From Siphlonurus alternatus (Eukaryota; Arthropoda; Insecta; Ephemeroptera; Siphlonuridae), in contig OX463779.1 of NCBI GenBank assembly GCA_949825025.1, positions 29,726,539-29,790,538 on the forward strand: a stretch of DNA of 64,000 nt, given 5' to 3'. A model generated the notes under the pieces. It made no database searches. It saw nothing but the letters and a program-made list of their open reading frames with translations, and had not been told where the DNA came from. Positions 13,386-28,489 of this stretch are shown one piece after another; the first letter of the stretch is position 1; each line of letters opens with the position of its first letter. The position numbers were made by a program, and so were the translations under genes.

Positions 13386-16300
13386 ATTTCTGCGTCTTTA
13401 GGCTTATAAGAGCAGGGAGCAGCAATATTATAACACGATATTGGAGCAAGAAAAAACATTTCAAGTTTTGAGATGCTTTTATAACTATCTACCTCATATT
13501 CATAAAAATCATGCAAAAAAAAATTACAACTTGGCTTCCCGTTTTATGAACTAATTTTAAAAATCGCATACTACTTTCAACCAGGATTTAAATTCCATAA
13601 ATTGTATTTATGCTAAGATATTATATTTGTAACATTTAATTTGGTATTTTTGTCATTGAAAAATTTTCTATGGGTAATTGTATTTATTTATTATTTTTTT
13701 TATGCTGAATTTTTTTATGATATATATGTTTTTAAAATTGTTATGATAATGTTTTATGATTTTAATACTGAAGAACAGTATATAAAATACTCTGGGATAT
13801 ATGTTTTGATTCATTTTTTAATACATCATGTTCTGACGATTGTTAATCATCAAATTATTATAATATAATATTACTGATGATGTAATAAACTTATTCACAA
13901 TAGAGACTATAGAATTCTAAAATAAAAATCCATCACTGTACTGCCTTAAGGTAAACCTAAAGATAAATAGCTTTAAGTCGCATATAACGCGCTTTAAATC
14001 GGTCTTGTATGCTTACTATCTTACCACCACTAGATTCAATACAATTTATTCTCCTGATGTAACCACTACCGAATGTATATACATAACTAACCAAGCAAGC
14101 AAGTTAGTCAGGCAACCAGGTAATGAGTACGCATGAAACAACGATTTAACAGTGACAAAAGTATACTCTTTCGCAAAGTTTAACGCATCAACATATACAT
14201 AATCGTTTTTCTTATTGACTTTTGACCATGCATGCAAAATTAAAAGTAATTTAAAACCACTTAAATTAAATATATTGCTTAAATATCCAAGCATTATCAT
14301 ACATTACGATGCTTAATGTGTGTTTTTTTAATGTGAATTCAACATTTAAGTCCTTTTTTTTTAATTTTTAATTACATTTCTATTTCAACTTTACACTGGA
14401 GTCATACAACGTTCGTTATATATGATTTTTAATGCAAGGACATGATGATTTTAATATTATTGCATTTTGAAAAAAATTATTTAAAAAATGTGAATTTATA
14501 ATAATTGATTAATAAGATTAATTACACCTTTTATTACAACAGCTTGAAAAAGTGCTTACTTAAAAAAAAAAGTCCTGATAGCAATCAATATTATCGATAT
14601 AAAACAATTCATATTCTAGTTTTTTTTATATAAATCATGATTTATATCTCTGAATAAATTGTATATTTTTTAAAAAAAATAATATTATTAACGATGAAGT
14701 ATGTTAGTAACATTACGTACACTACACAATATACTGCAGCAATATAACGTGTTATACATACAGGAGCAGTCAGGAAAAATACATTTATACTCTAGTAGTA
14801 GTGTGATTATCATATACAGCTACTGCATTTTGTTTCGCTTGCCTGTCTATATATACTGATTCTTATTATATATAATGGCCCTAAGCTATGCTTCTGATTA
14901 TGCAGATGTATGTTCACGCATATACGTCATGCAGGTAAGGGGTTAGGTACACCGTGTGATGATTCAAATGATATGATATATAATAAAATATAAAACCCTG
15001 CTGTGAAACTTTAAGTCATGAATTGACAGCTCTAACACGGCAGCAGTTATACATATAAAACTGTAGAAACCCACGCGTTTCGTTTGATTTTTTTTTGTAC
15101 CCTACAGGTAACTAAAAATAAAAATCTTAAAACAAAACCGCCCATCAGTAATCAAAAATATGTTCTGCTTCAAATAATATTTCTATAAAAAATAAACTTA
15201 GCTACATCTCTTTATAGAAAAGAGAGTAGTGTTCTGTATACTAAAATATAATATAAGAGGCTACTGGCTTTTTTTATTTTTTAATAGTATAATAAATTGT
15301 TATGATTTATAAAATATTAATACAAGTTTTTATATAAAATGATTTACTAACACATTTTACATTATTTAAACATTAAATTTTAATACATTATAAAACAGAA
15401 CTATCTCTTAGTATAAACGTGTATAGAAAATTCTTCAATTTGGATTTAGTTTTAAACTTACCCACCTATTAAAACATTTAAAAAATAAAAGCACGGTATG
15501 TATTAACTTTGATATTATTTATAAAGTATATTGACATAAAACCTTGTGTTTTGTAGTAAAACGTATTTTTATGAGTTCATTTATATTTGAACATCATAAT
15601 ATACATTATTATTTTAATAAATTTTACCAAAACTGATTTGCATTATTATATTTAAAATGTCCCCTTAAGATATGTCTTATGATTCATGTTAATGATTTTT
15701 CTGTTTAAAACCCCATATTTACCTTTGCGGTAGTTACTAAAAGACTTCGACCCCTGGTCAATTCTCTGTAATCAACCTAAGACCTTAACTTGGTGCCCTA
15801 AGGCTTACTGACGCGTTCCATAGCAGACTTAGCTGTGGCGCCTACCGACAAAGACGGTATCGTTCTTGAGCCCTCAAGCGAGGTTCCAACGTAACCTTTC
15901 GCACCCTCTTTCAAGGATGGCAGCTTCCGCTCATTCATAAAGCACCCTTAGGGCCATTACCAACAGATTGAATGAATTCAGACAGGTTTAAACTACATAT
16001 AAAAAAAAATATAATCATCATTTGTAAAAGTTCTTAGGAAGATATTTTCTAAATGTAGTTTACTTTTATTTGATGGTCAACCATAAAAAAATAAAATAAA
16101 AGTATATCTAAGAATCATTAATGTTCGTAAATTACTAAGGTAAGAAATGTTACTGAGGAAAATTTAACTATAACATTATACCTAGAATATAAAACCATTT
16201 TGCAAAAATTTTATTCTTATACAATTTTATATTTTAAAAAATAAGTATTTTCTTTTATACTCTTTTGCAATTTATGTAAAGTATATTACAGTCATATTGT

Positions 16301-18751
16301 CCTGGTTATAATCGCAAGGTCGTGAATACTTTAATAATAATATCCTTAACAAAATTATAATAATATTCCATACATGGAGGTAATAGAAACAGAAATATAT
16401 ATTGTATTATTATGATGAGTTATATGCTAATACAATGTTTTAAAAAATAAAATAAAAGGACATGTGTTGAAAACTAAAACATTCCATTCTTTTTTAAAAT
16501 GTTGACTTTTTTTTTTCTTAAAAAAATATTATATATTTATAATAATATTATTACTTATGAATACAGTTTATATTATAAGTATTGCAAATTAAACCATATA
16601 AAGCGTTTACAAACATGAGATTGTTATCTAGTATGCTACGACCTTTATGCATCACGTGCATGCATTGTTTGTGGTAGATCGCGAGTATGCATCTTTTGTT
16701 AAGTGCTGCTCCAGTAATATGTTTTATTTATATACACAAAAGTATTATGTATACAAAGTAAAAGTAGAAGAATATTTATTTTTTGTTTCATGTTTAACCG
16801 CTGTAATAAAAAAAGGCCATAAGGTCATATTTAATATGCGTGCTTTACAAGCCAATGTGAAAATATGAAATATTAAAAAAAAAAGTGTTTTATGGAACAA
16901 AAATGTTCGAAAGAAAAGTTATATGAATGTTTTAATTTAACATTTTTTTTTTAAAATATTGATTGAAGTTGTTACATTATACAATTTCTACCTATTAGGA
17001 ACTACACAGAAATGATTTTGATAAGAGATTAAAAGTAGCAAAAAGTTCAGCAGCAATGCACTTGGTAAATTTGTTACATGTAAGTTCTCTGCTAAAGGGC
17101 AAAGGGAATACAATGGTCTGAGTTAAGGACGTACTCGTTGGTGTTTACACGAGAGTTGCTACCGTACTCCGCGGCCTTCTCCCTCTGTCTTTGTGTGTCC
17201 ACCGCGACCTCCCCCCCCTCACAGCCTCCGCACTGGACCAACAAAGAACGACCTGACACACGTCGTTGTTGGCAAAAAAAAAAAAAAAAGATAAAAAAAA
17301 TTGTAGATTCGTAACCATGAGTATTCTTTTGTAAATGAAAAGAACCATTTGGTAGTCACTAGTGCCACTCAAGGAAAGAGAAGTTCTCCATAAGGAATTA
17401 AGCATCTCTTTTCAACCAGAATAATGGGCACTTAAAATATATATCTTATATTAATATTTTTTTCATTTCTTTCTTTCATAAAGATCAGCATTTGAATGTA
17501 TACTATCATTTTTTTTGTATATTCTTAGACAGAAAGCTTTTAGATTAAGTGATTGATATTTTTTTAAAGAGACAAAAATATATAATTTGATTGACATATC
17601 AGATACAATGTAATAGAAAAAAATATATATAAATTTTATACAATTTTAATTGCAAAAATCAGAATCAACTTGAATTTAAAAAATGGTGAAAAAATCATGT
17701 TGCGATTTTTACAAGTTTCATTCTCCGATTCAAGAATGTTAGCTCTTTATCCTTTACTTTTGTTTCTCCATACCGCCGCCTCGTGCTCTTGCATTGTTTA
17801 CTGTGAACCATTGTTGGTAGCAACAGCATTTTGGTGGGCATGGCGGTGTCTTTTCTTTCTGATTTGAATGGCATGCGCTACTCAACATGAAAGTTAAAGT
17901 TAAATAGAAGCTCTACATTTTCGAGTCTTATATATATATACATGAAACTATATTATATACTTTAAGTCATACTAATTTATTATTCAACGTAAAAAAAAAT
18001 ATGTGTGTGTATCAAAAAATACGTGGTTAGAATTGAAGATTGACCTCATAGTAAAAATAATAGGATCACAATTTTATTACGAAGTTTTTTAAATATGGTG
18101 AATTTATTCATACTATTACGGTTAAAATTATAAATATAAAGTAATTTAAAAATAAATTATAATTTTTTATAGTTAAAATAAAATATTCATTTTTTTTTTA
18201 TCTGTAAGGTCATCAAAGCTGCGATAAGTTTTTTTATGAGCTTCTTGAGAGCAGTATTGTCCATTCTTTATTACAACAGCTCAAATAAAAACTCCAAATT
18301 AGAGAAGATCCTGTTTGTTATTCAAATCATGGCTTTTTATATTTTTAAATATAATATCTTAGCATATTATAACAATGTTAAATAATAGTTCTATTCATTT
18401 TATAAAGAAATATAAACACATAATTTCAGAAAAAAAAATACATTAATAAAATGTATTATTTTACATATTTAATTAATATTAAAACTTAAAATATTATAAC
18501 AAGATAATTATAAAAATTAATAATTAAATTTAATAATTAATTATTTAAATAGATTTTAAATAAAAATATTGAAAACCAATGACGAAGATAGTCAGAAGCT
18601 TACAAATAAGTTTGTGGGATGCTGCAGTAATGATAGGTTTAGAGAAGAACAGCAGCATTGGGCCTCAAGCAAAAAAGCTCCCAAGCTTCATATGTTATAG
18701 CCAGCAAGCTTTTGTGAGCACGCGGGTCAAGAAGATTAGGGCGTGAGTACA

Positions 18752-18764
18752 AGGTCAAAGGTCA
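18752..18764 (+). promoter_or_regulatory. Perfect DR1 nuclear-receptor type site
   Basis: AGGTCA, one spacer A, AGGTCA: an exact direct repeat with one-base spacing. This is the known preferred element of HNF4 and RXR/USP-type receptor dimers. It sits in a GC island (about 18590-18820) in otherwise AT-rich non-coding DNA. Binding is inference. Confidence 0.45.
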
Positions 18765-18858
18765 CTTTGGGCAGCGTGAGTTAGTCTACAGACTGGCAGG
18801 CAGGTAGTGTGTTATTGTAGTAGCATAAAGTTCTTCAAGTATACACCTGTGTATAGCT

Positions 18859-18862
<4 letters not shown>

Positions 18863-18951
<89 letters not shown>
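18863..18951. repeat. (CT)n microsatellite
   Basis: Uninterrupted CT tract of about 89 bp lying about 100 bp downstream of a perfect DR1 site. Confidence 0.97.
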
Positions 18952-18954
<3 letters not shown>

Positions 18955-21049
18955 TTCTCCATATGTGAGGGCAGAGGAGGGAGATATTGAGAGAGAGGAT
19001 GGTGATCAAAATGATTATCTCTTCTTTCCATTCCTCTTTCTTTCCCCCACACTAACTCTTTTTATTACATACCCACCCCATATATATCTTTTTTTAAATT
19101 TAAGAATAGGTTTGTTATTTAGCTGGGCTGCTAGACTTTAAAATTGCCCTTAGTTGTTGTTTTTTATTGTTTTTTTTTTCTGGTCCATAGCCAATATATA
19201 TAAGATGTAGAAGGGGATTTGTATCGAGCAAGGTATGATGATGATGAAGAATGGATGAGGGTTATATAGAGCTTCTAGCTTCATTTATTTTCATAGCTAG
19301 TAGGCGTGCCTCTAACGTCTATTGAGTTACGTTCATTCTCATATAGCGTAGCAACAATAATAATAATAACACCAAGGCAATTAAATCCATCAGGAAAGGA
19401 GGGGAGAAAAAGAGGGGAAGTTGATAGAGGAGGCGTGAGAATACACCCACCTTTCCTAACAGCAGTAATCATTGTTTAGCATAAATAAAGCACAGATTTA
19501 TATATTATAATCTACATAATTAAACGTTATTATAAATATTTTACGCTGTTCTCTTTTCGAAGGAATAAACATTTAAGAATATAAATAAATAAGTCAAGTG
19601 CATTTAAAAATATTAAATTACAGGTTTAAATCTCCTATTTTAAATTCTTAATAATATATATAGAATTCAAAAAATTATTTTAGAAACCAGTTTGTATAAA
19701 AAAATTATTATGTCCCCTTAAAGTTATGCAACTTTTTCTACACCATTGGTTTTTCATATTGAGAGACTTTAATTCTCGCAAAATAAAATTATTTTTGATT
19801 ACTTTATTTAATATTGTCTATTTTCATCAGCTTATTTACATCAATTACTATAAATAATTAATTATAATATGAATTTTAATATATTAATTCAATATTTTTA
19901 AACTTACAAAACTTCTTAGTGGTAAAAGCTATAATATTTTATTTATTATATCATACAAACATGTCATGCACCTGCTACTGCATGGTGTAAAATGCAATAA
20001 GTATAATATAGGAGGTAGCAGTAACAAGTTAGAATGAAGGTGGAGGAATCATTTAGCACCTACGGGCCACACCCGAGAGAGCGTAGCTGAGAACTCTCCT
20101 CGCGAGCACACAATACCACCTGACTGCGTGATCATATCTCATTAATCGCCACACAAGCAATGGACCAGTTTGTTACTGCTGCTGCTGTTGTTCGTTATTA
20201 CGTCTACGGCAAGGCCGTACGCGTCCTTTATATTACGGCTTGTGTGAGATATAGTTTATGTGGGAGAGAGAGAGAAACTAAAGTTAGAGATACAAGATTG
20301 TATACTATAATAATTTAAACTCGTTACAAATATTTCAAACAGTTATAATATTAATACTTATTCTATATTGCTTATATATAATATGTTTTTTATTATGATT
20401 TATTTTAATAGATTAATCATTTTGTATTGTAAGTAGTAGTTATTTAAAAATTAAATATAATATATTATTGACAATTAAAAATTATAAGTAAGAATAGAAA
20501 CATTCAATGCATAATATTAATAAAGTACAATATATCGTAAGATTTATTATTTAACATTATAAATCTAACAAAAATGAAGTTTTAAAATAAATATATTATT
20601 AAAACATCTTCATTTTATTGACATATAATTTCACACATTTCTTTTATTTATATTGAAATGTTCTACAGTGAAAGGTAAAAAAATAACAATTTAAATAAAT
20701 TATATTATAAAAAGTTACTATTACTGTTGAATAAATAAAGCCATAGAATATAATTGAAAAAAAAATATTTTGATATGGAATTCTTGTTACTTATTTAGCG
20801 TTCCGATGCGTAACGACAATGGTCCCCTTTCCTCTTCGTGATTTGATGTGCGTTGCTTTACTTTGGTAACGCTCCGTTAAGCGAGAATGCAGTGGTGGCG
20901 TTTAAATCCTTCTAAACCCTCTCGTGGTCAACTAAGCAAGAAAAAGCACACACACACATGCTTCGATACGCCCTGGAATTCCGCACAGACAAGCAAGCCT
21001 GTACATCCTCGGCATATATATTTTTATATTAAAATACAATGATATATAC

Positions 21050-21052
<3 letters not shown>

Positions 21053-21141
<89 letters not shown>
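21053..21141. repeat. (AT)n microsatellite
   Basis: About 44 uninterrupted AT units, self-complementary and able to form a cruciform. Length may be uncertain in the assembly. Confidence 0.97.
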
Positions 21142-21145
<4 letters not shown>

Positions 21146-24100
21146 CTTGTTTGAAGATAGAAAGCATATCAATGTCAGAATAGATTATCATTGATATTTG
21201 GTTTGGATACTTGAAACTGACAGTAAGTGATTCATTTTTATCTCTTCTACTATATAAAATATTTGTGTTTTTTTATATATTATATTATAAAAAAAGAATT
21301 ATTAAATACTTGATTTTATTATAATACTATAACCTGCTACTATATTACAGTAAAAAAAAGTTACAAATTTATAAAACTAAATTCAATATTTTAATTATTG
21401 TGAATTGTATTTCAAATATAAAATTTAATTTATAAAACTTTAATTTATGGATGTTGTGACTTCAAAATATTACTTTCAATGATTAGGAAGTGTACCTTGA
21501 AAAAGTGTACTGAACTGCAATAAAAAATAAAGTTTTATTCGTAACGTATGAGCTAAAATATGGTACTTAATTTTTTTTGTTGGTAAGAAATCGGCCATGA
21601 TGAATCTATCTGTAAGTTTTACTACCGTATGTTAAGCAATCAGAGCAAGTCGATACGTTATTGGTCAGTTAAAAGAAGTAAGGAAAAAGTTGCCGCCGCC
21701 ACATGAAAGCAAGACAAAGAGAGGAGACGTAATAATTTTTATATACTATGCTCACCTGTCTTGCTTGTATACACTGTAATGTAAAATCTATTTCAATATT
21801 TAAATATGTTACAATTTAAATATATACCTTTCGTATATAATAACAAAATAAAAATATGTATAAACCATGTCATAAATATATAATATACATATTGAAATTT
21901 TTATATTGTAATGAATTATATTAATATCAAGGTCTGAATTTTATTATACAATGAATATATTAATAATTACTGGTATAGTTTTATTAATTAAGGAAGTATT
22001 TTTTTATATTAAATAAAATATTTAATAATTTTTTTTAATTAACTATTTTATAGTCATCAAAAAATAAACTTGAATTCAATATTTTAAGACTGAAACTAAG
22101 AATTGACAATCAAAATTTAAATAAAGAAGGTAGCAGCTACCCCCCAGTCACGTGACTATGTCACAGAGGTCACAGGGCGTGATCTTTGTTGTTGTTGCTC
22201 ACCACAAATAATCTGAACTACCATTTTTTGCATGTTTGCGTGTGAACGGAAATGCACAGTCCCTCTTCTTATACATTATATAATACCACCTTCACCTTAA
22301 TAGTGGAGTCTCTCTCGGTAGCTATCAACTATAATATGGTAGCAGGTAAGCACGCAGGTAAAACAGGAGAAAACTGGTTATGTGATATTGGCTAATTAAC
22401 TTGCCTTACGCGTGCTTATAGAATATATTGCTGTTTTGATATCATACATCCACAATTTTTAATTTAAATCGATTTCTTCTTTTAATTATTTTTATTTTAA
22501 AAATATTATTGCTGTGTTATATATATTATTATATATAAGGATATTGTTATATTATAATATTATTTTTAAATTATTTTATTGTTATTAAGTAATAAATTAT
22601 ATTTAGTTTTATACAAGGATAAGGTAATAGATTTTTTTCTGTGGGATATAATAATAGATTTGCTACTTTTAAAAACAAATTATTATAATAGAGCTACGAC
22701 AGGTTTCATATTAAAAAAATAAATAATAATTATTAAAAAAAAAAACTATACTGAGAAAAAAAAATTAGTTGGTGTCCTTGAGTTCCATATTGTACCAAAA
22801 CTACATCTATGCTTATATGCACAAAAGTTTGCATGGCATTTACAGGATGAAATACTATAACAAAAGGGTCAATCCCCTTTACAAAGTGGATACATATAAG
22901 GTATAAAAAATTATGGTAAGATTAGGTAGGCATGTACGGCTAGTCATACTATCTTATGCAGAGTGGCGCTAATCGTGGCGCCGGCGTGAGACAAGTTCAC
23001 ATTTGTTGTTGATGACATGAGCGATGAAGTGCGGAGCTGAGAAGAGCGCTTCTGGCGGCCACACCCTGCTTACCTGGCCGCCACCGTGGCGACCTGTTGT
23101 TCTCCACTTCTCCGCTCTCTCAGCTACTACCACCTCTATTCTATTCTCACGTCTATCTTAAGTTATGCATCACAAAGTCCTTTACGTACAACAACGGTGA
23201 TTATGCCGGTTAGACTTATATATATAATAAGAAAGGAGGAATGAAATTTTTGATTTGCCAAATGTAACCTCATCATATTTAAATTCAACTATATTATATG
23301 GTGAAGAATTTTTACCAACAGACGTATAGCCACTTTAAATAAGAATGAAGGGAGGAGATATCTTCATGTGAACATTATTACACTAAGCTTTTACTTTTTA
23401 TAATAATATACTTTTGACTTTTAAGGATAAGAAAAAAAAAATGGACCTGTCATTTTTGCTGAATATGCTTTTCGAAACAGCCTATCGAGCACAACATATG
23501 AATTTTATATCAAATAAGACCTCTTTTTTTTTTCATGTTACCAAAAAACATCGTTTATATTTTAATAACAAAATTTATATTGGAAGTTTATAAAAAAAAT
23601 TAATAATAAAAATAAAGTTTTTTATATTTAATTGAAAATTTTAATAAATTCCAAACTAATATTTATTTTGAAACTATACGTCATGTATAAAATTATCTAT
23701 AAGCAATTAAGAAAAAGAAAATAAAAATCATGTATTGCTTCCTCGTGCGATACAATCTGTGAGCTAAACGCATCAATCAGAAATTTCTTAAAGCCTATCT
23801 CATTACTACAGGACACAAGGCAGTTAGGTCGATCGGGCGGTAACAAACAAAAGAGCAGCGGATTGATGATAAAGAAACGTTAAACATTTTTATATGCTAT
23901 TTCATAGTGTATTTTTTTTATGTGTGTTAAAGAAAAGAAAGGTTCATCAAGAAAAATTATCATTAACATCAACACAACAAAAATAATAAAAAAATGCGAG
24001 TTTTGTGAGGGAGTTCATTTCATTTTTGTAATTTTCCATTTAAAAAGTGGGAGTGTTTCATAACTCAAAATTAAAACAAAAAAAATTAAGAGTTAAATTA

Positions 24101-24887
24101 TGAAATATGGAATTCTTATGAGGGACAGTATTGGATTTATAATATTAAATGCTTGTTTTTTTTAAAGGCCCTAGAGGAAAAAAAATGTTATTTAAAATTA
24201 TGAAGGCTTTATATATAGTAACCCTTGCTTTAAAGTTATAAACCCTTTACTTTAATGGATATGCAGTAAAGGGGGCGTGGTACCTAACAAAATCCTATTA
24301 CACAAGAGGTTGGACTATATGTCACTGTTTTATATTATATAGTATATAATAATAATAAAAAAATAGTGGTGATCTCATAGGCTTCACTGCATCAAGTTTT
24401 TTGTTAATATAATAATCCTATATATTAAATTTCTCCAATTTGAAACACTCTGCAATGGTGCATGAAGGAAAATCTCAAATCAAAAATTAATAAACATAAA
24501 CATTAGAATGCAAAGATTATTAGAGCAAACTCTTTTAAAAGTTTTATATATTTTTTTCTAACAAAATAATAACATAAAACTATGATTTTATAATCCGTTA
24601 ATTATAAATGTTACACCTACTTAATTTATAAATAAAATGAACTGTTTTATATTTTATATATTATATATATTATTATACTATTAAATTAATGCATGATATG
24701 AATATTATGCATATAATAATTATGGTTTATTTACAATTGGTTCAAGCTTAAACATAAATATTAAAATTATTTCTAGTAAATGCAATGAGTTTAATTGCAA
24801 TATCTATTGATAGTGGATTATTTATGATGTATCAACCATTAATAACTATAATAATATATATGGAAATAATACTGCAGAAAATAAATT

Positions 24888-24890
<3 letters not shown>

Positions 24891-24927
<37 letters not shown>
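24891..24927. repeat. (AT)n microsatellite
   Basis: Shorter uninterrupted AT tract, about 18 units. The small + strand frame over it (24785-24970) is an Ile/Tyr artefact. Confidence 0.95.
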
Positions 24928-24929
<2 letters not shown>

Positions 24930-27862
24930 ATTTAAATATAATTATTTTTATTTTACTTTTAAAATTATAGTCTGTGAAGTTAAAATAGTGTTAAAATTCT
25001 TCTTACTATTAAATTTTTAAATGATATTATATATAATATGTAATTAAAAAACAATAAAATTAAAATTCATTAAATATTAATTATAATAAAAATTGCATAA
25101 TATACATATCTTATGTTTTTTATCTCAATATTTTTTAAGTGCGTTTAAAGTCGGTAGATCTCGAACAATGTGAGACGAATTGCCAAGATATAAGGCGGAG
25201 TAGAAGGGGAAGATAATAATGAAAAGTTAATTAGATTCCGGCGATGGTCCAAAGTGAGGGCGGGCTGAGATTTTTACCGTGAGGCGGTCTATCTACCTTC
25301 AACTCTGCTTGCTGGAGATTTGTATTTTCAAGTACCACGCAAACAGTATCACGTCATAACCATATTTCACTTATACTATAATAATATTTTCCATTGTTAT
25401 GACACTTTGTAGTATATAAAAATGTTAACTTTAAATTTATTATCAACTATCTCCAAAATATCAATACAAACGTATTATGTTAAAAGGAAAAAAAATCTAG
25501 TTCATAAAATTTCTATACTTTCACTGTTATTTTTATTATAAATTAATTTAAATATAAATTTTAATATAATTTTCAACACATAATCAAATGATGAAAGTAC
25601 AATAAAGGATTAAAAAAAAAGTTATTTTGTTTGACAAAGGATATGACATTGATTTATTATATATTGCAGATGATTATTATTTTTTCACCGTCATCATTCT
25701 CTCGTACTACTACTGAAATCATTATCATCAAAAGATTGTGTTGAGTTATAAAGTATATTATACACATATACATGTTACATTATTTCTTTATTATCATTAT
25801 ATATAAAAAATAGATTGGAATTTATAGAGTAGTAGTGTTCTGTTCAAGATGAAATGTTTTCTATAGAGCACCCAAAACTATACTTGTTACTATATAAATT
25901 GGAACTACATAATATTAATAAAATTGATTGTAAAAAAAAATATTTTAAGTTCTTCATAAGTTAAGTTAATGTATAGTTAGCTTATATTATCAGTAGCTGC
26001 GAGTATATGAGACTATTATTATATTTTTTAACAATGGGTGGTTGTAACAATGCACTGCAGGTAATTCTCGTGCCGCCGCCACCTTGGACTAAGGTAGACA
26101 TTGTCATGATAACCTCCTCCTGGTGTAATCGAACCTCCCAACTCTCCGCCCAGCTCTTGTGTTGATGAAATTGCGGTATTGTTGCCCGTCAATCATATCA
26201 CAAGAAACCTTCCTACCTCTTTCTTATTATATGTTTTTTTTATAATGTATAATATACATCATCATATCAACATTAACTAATAAATAATGCTGATTCAACC
26301 TTTCAATATTATTAATAGCAAGAGTGATTTTTCAAAATATATAATATTATTTATAGATGATAATTATAATAGTAAATTTAATTTAAATTCATTATAGTTA
26401 ATTAATATATGTGGAAAGACTAAGAGGTAATTTAGTTTTAAACAAAAATATAAAAATAATATTTTTTATTTTTATCTTTTTGTGTAGTGTCTCAAAAATT
26501 CAAATTCGTAAATTTTACTTGGAATAAAAGTGCTTTTTAAAGTTTTAAAGCTTCTATTTTGGAGCTCTAAGAAATTTAATTTTTAATGAACGTCAATCAC
26601 TATAAAGTGATTACTAATTAATCAAAGTATTCTTGTGATTTTCTTAGCTTCTAAATTAAGAGCTTATTTTAAGAGCCAACTTAATTTGAATAAATTCTCC
26701 GAATTTATGCTAATATATAAATTAATATAATATAATTAATTTAAAATTAAACCGGAAATACAAGCTTTAAAATACATTACATACAAGTATAATAATCATT
26801 ATAATATAAATAATAACAATATATTATTTCTATTAACTTATTTTTCATCGTTGCATATAGTTAAGCGTTACATTAATAAAATATATGCATGACATTAATT
26901 TAAAACTGTATGGTCTTATAACATTAAGCCAGGCAGTCAGGCAATGTACTTGTATAATGTAAGATGTTGCTTCTGCTATATTATAGTAGTGTGGTTGACT
27001 GGTAAAATAATAGCAGCCTGAAGGGGTAAAGATGTACCTTGTGATGTTGTTAGAAAATAACACGACACTCTCTTACTGTATATATGTTATAGCTAGACTC
27101 ACGTTTTCTGCTGCTATAGCCAGTAGAGTTCCTAGTACATGATAAAAAATATAAACTTAATGTCTGTAAGGGAATTTTTTGACTTTTGTTTTTGTCCCAT
27201 CTTTAACTAGATGTACATTAAAGTGTTTTATATTTACCTTAAGGCTATGTTTTGTGTGCTTCTTTTTTTTATTATTTTTTCTTATGGCGTGACAAAGCTT
27301 AAATAATAAATCACATTGCTATACAGTTTGTTGTTGTAAGAGATTGTGATAATTTTTATGTACTTTAAAAGTATTGTAACATTATTTTCACTCCTTTTTT
27401 TTATGAAAAAAACACATTAATTTTGAAAATTATTTTTCCATTATTTGGAATATGATTATAGGTGTAGGACTTGAATGTACTTAACTTTAAAATTGACAAG
27501 AAAAAAGTGACAAAAGAATTCAAAACCCAGCTTCATTAAAATTATATAAAATTAAAATTTATTTTAATTAATATGTATCTATAAGTGTTACCAAAAAGTA
27601 GTAGTAGTACAATATTAGTTAATTTAGCAATAAAAAATGATTAATTTATTTGCAAATACATTAAGCTTCATGAAATAAAATAAATGTTTTTTTCAAGCTT
27701 TAGAGAGGAGAAATTGATTGCTTTTGCTTACCGTAAAATTCAATAATCATCAAACAAATCACGCTTCACGCTAAATTTTAAGAAAAACACCTATCACTGA
27801 TTTGTAACTATTACTTGTAAAGATATGCGTTGTGTTTAACCTTTGGTGTTATTTTGCTTCAG

Positions 27863-28001
27863 ATCCGGCACCGGTTCGGCTGCTACGACGAAATCACAGA
27901 GATCGACAGATGTCGCGTGCGCCACTGCAACTGGGTGCGATTCCTCCGTGCAGCCACCTCCTACAGCGACGAGGTCAACTTGATTGGCACCAAGGTCAAA
28001 G
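27863..28001 (+). CDS. PRDM-type zinc-finger gene, internal exon A (PR/SET domain, middle part)
   Basis: This exon encodes 46 codons plus one base, and is the first exon of the gene found in the window. The acceptor is TTTTGCTTCAG before ATC, phase 0; the donor is AAAG followed by GTCAGT. Residues 23-29 (NWVRFLR) and 36-40 (DEVNL) match the PR-domain signature in which an NWMRF-type strand is followed by an EQNL-type strand. GC content is far above the flanking AT-rich DNA. The PR domain is a SET-related fold found in PRDM transcription regulators; many members have little or no methyltransferase activity and act by recruiting partners. The N-terminal part of the domain and the start codon must lie in upstream exons that I could not identify. 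The ATG at 27830 is in frame but lies in the intron before the acceptor, so I do not take it as the start. PR-domain assignment is strong; the subfamily is not settled. Confidence 0.88.
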
Positions 28002-28005
28002 GTCA
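27993..28005 (+). promoter_or_regulatory. DR1-type repeat across the exon A splice donor
   Basis: AGGTCA-A-AGGTCA spans the last nine bases of exon A and the first four of the intron. It is an exact match to the DR1 arrangement. The same bases encode Val-Lys of the PR domain and supply the GT donor, so the match may be a by-product of coding and splicing constraints. Confidence 0.3.
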
Positions 28006-28489
28006 GTTCACCTCTCACATCATCAGTAATTGTGAGATGTATGGTTTTTATTACTGAGATAATAGCACTTGCATATCAAATTATTGGTAGGCATCGCGGG
28101 AAAAAATAGACAAGCTCTATCACCTGGAATATTTAATTTTAATATTTAATCAACAATAAAAAATCAACTAACAATTTTTACATAAAGCAAGTTCTTCAAG
28201 AAATACCTAATTTTGTCAGCTATGACAAATGAAAGAGTTATTTTTCACAATGAACCATTAAATTCAAATTAAATGGTTACAGCATTATTAGAAATATTTA
28301 GAATTGTTTACCAGGAATAATTCCATTGTTTTTTAAAACCCTTAAATTTTTGTTTAAATAAATTTTCAAGTAAAAAAATCTAACATCAAAAATAATAATT
28401 CACATTTATTAAAAAAAAAAAAACTAAAATCAAGATTAAATAATAAAAATAAAGGTTTACATTTTCTACGTTGCTGCATGCACTTTCGT

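Noticed and set aside
15720..15960. Moderately GC-rich stretch considered as a missing 5' exon
   Set aside because: All three + frames have stops and no PR-domain residues appear.
27830..27862. ATG at 27830 as the gene's start codon
   Set aside because: It precedes a good pyrimidine-rich acceptor and the PR domain would lack its N-terminal half; the peptide encoded there is typical read-through of an intron.
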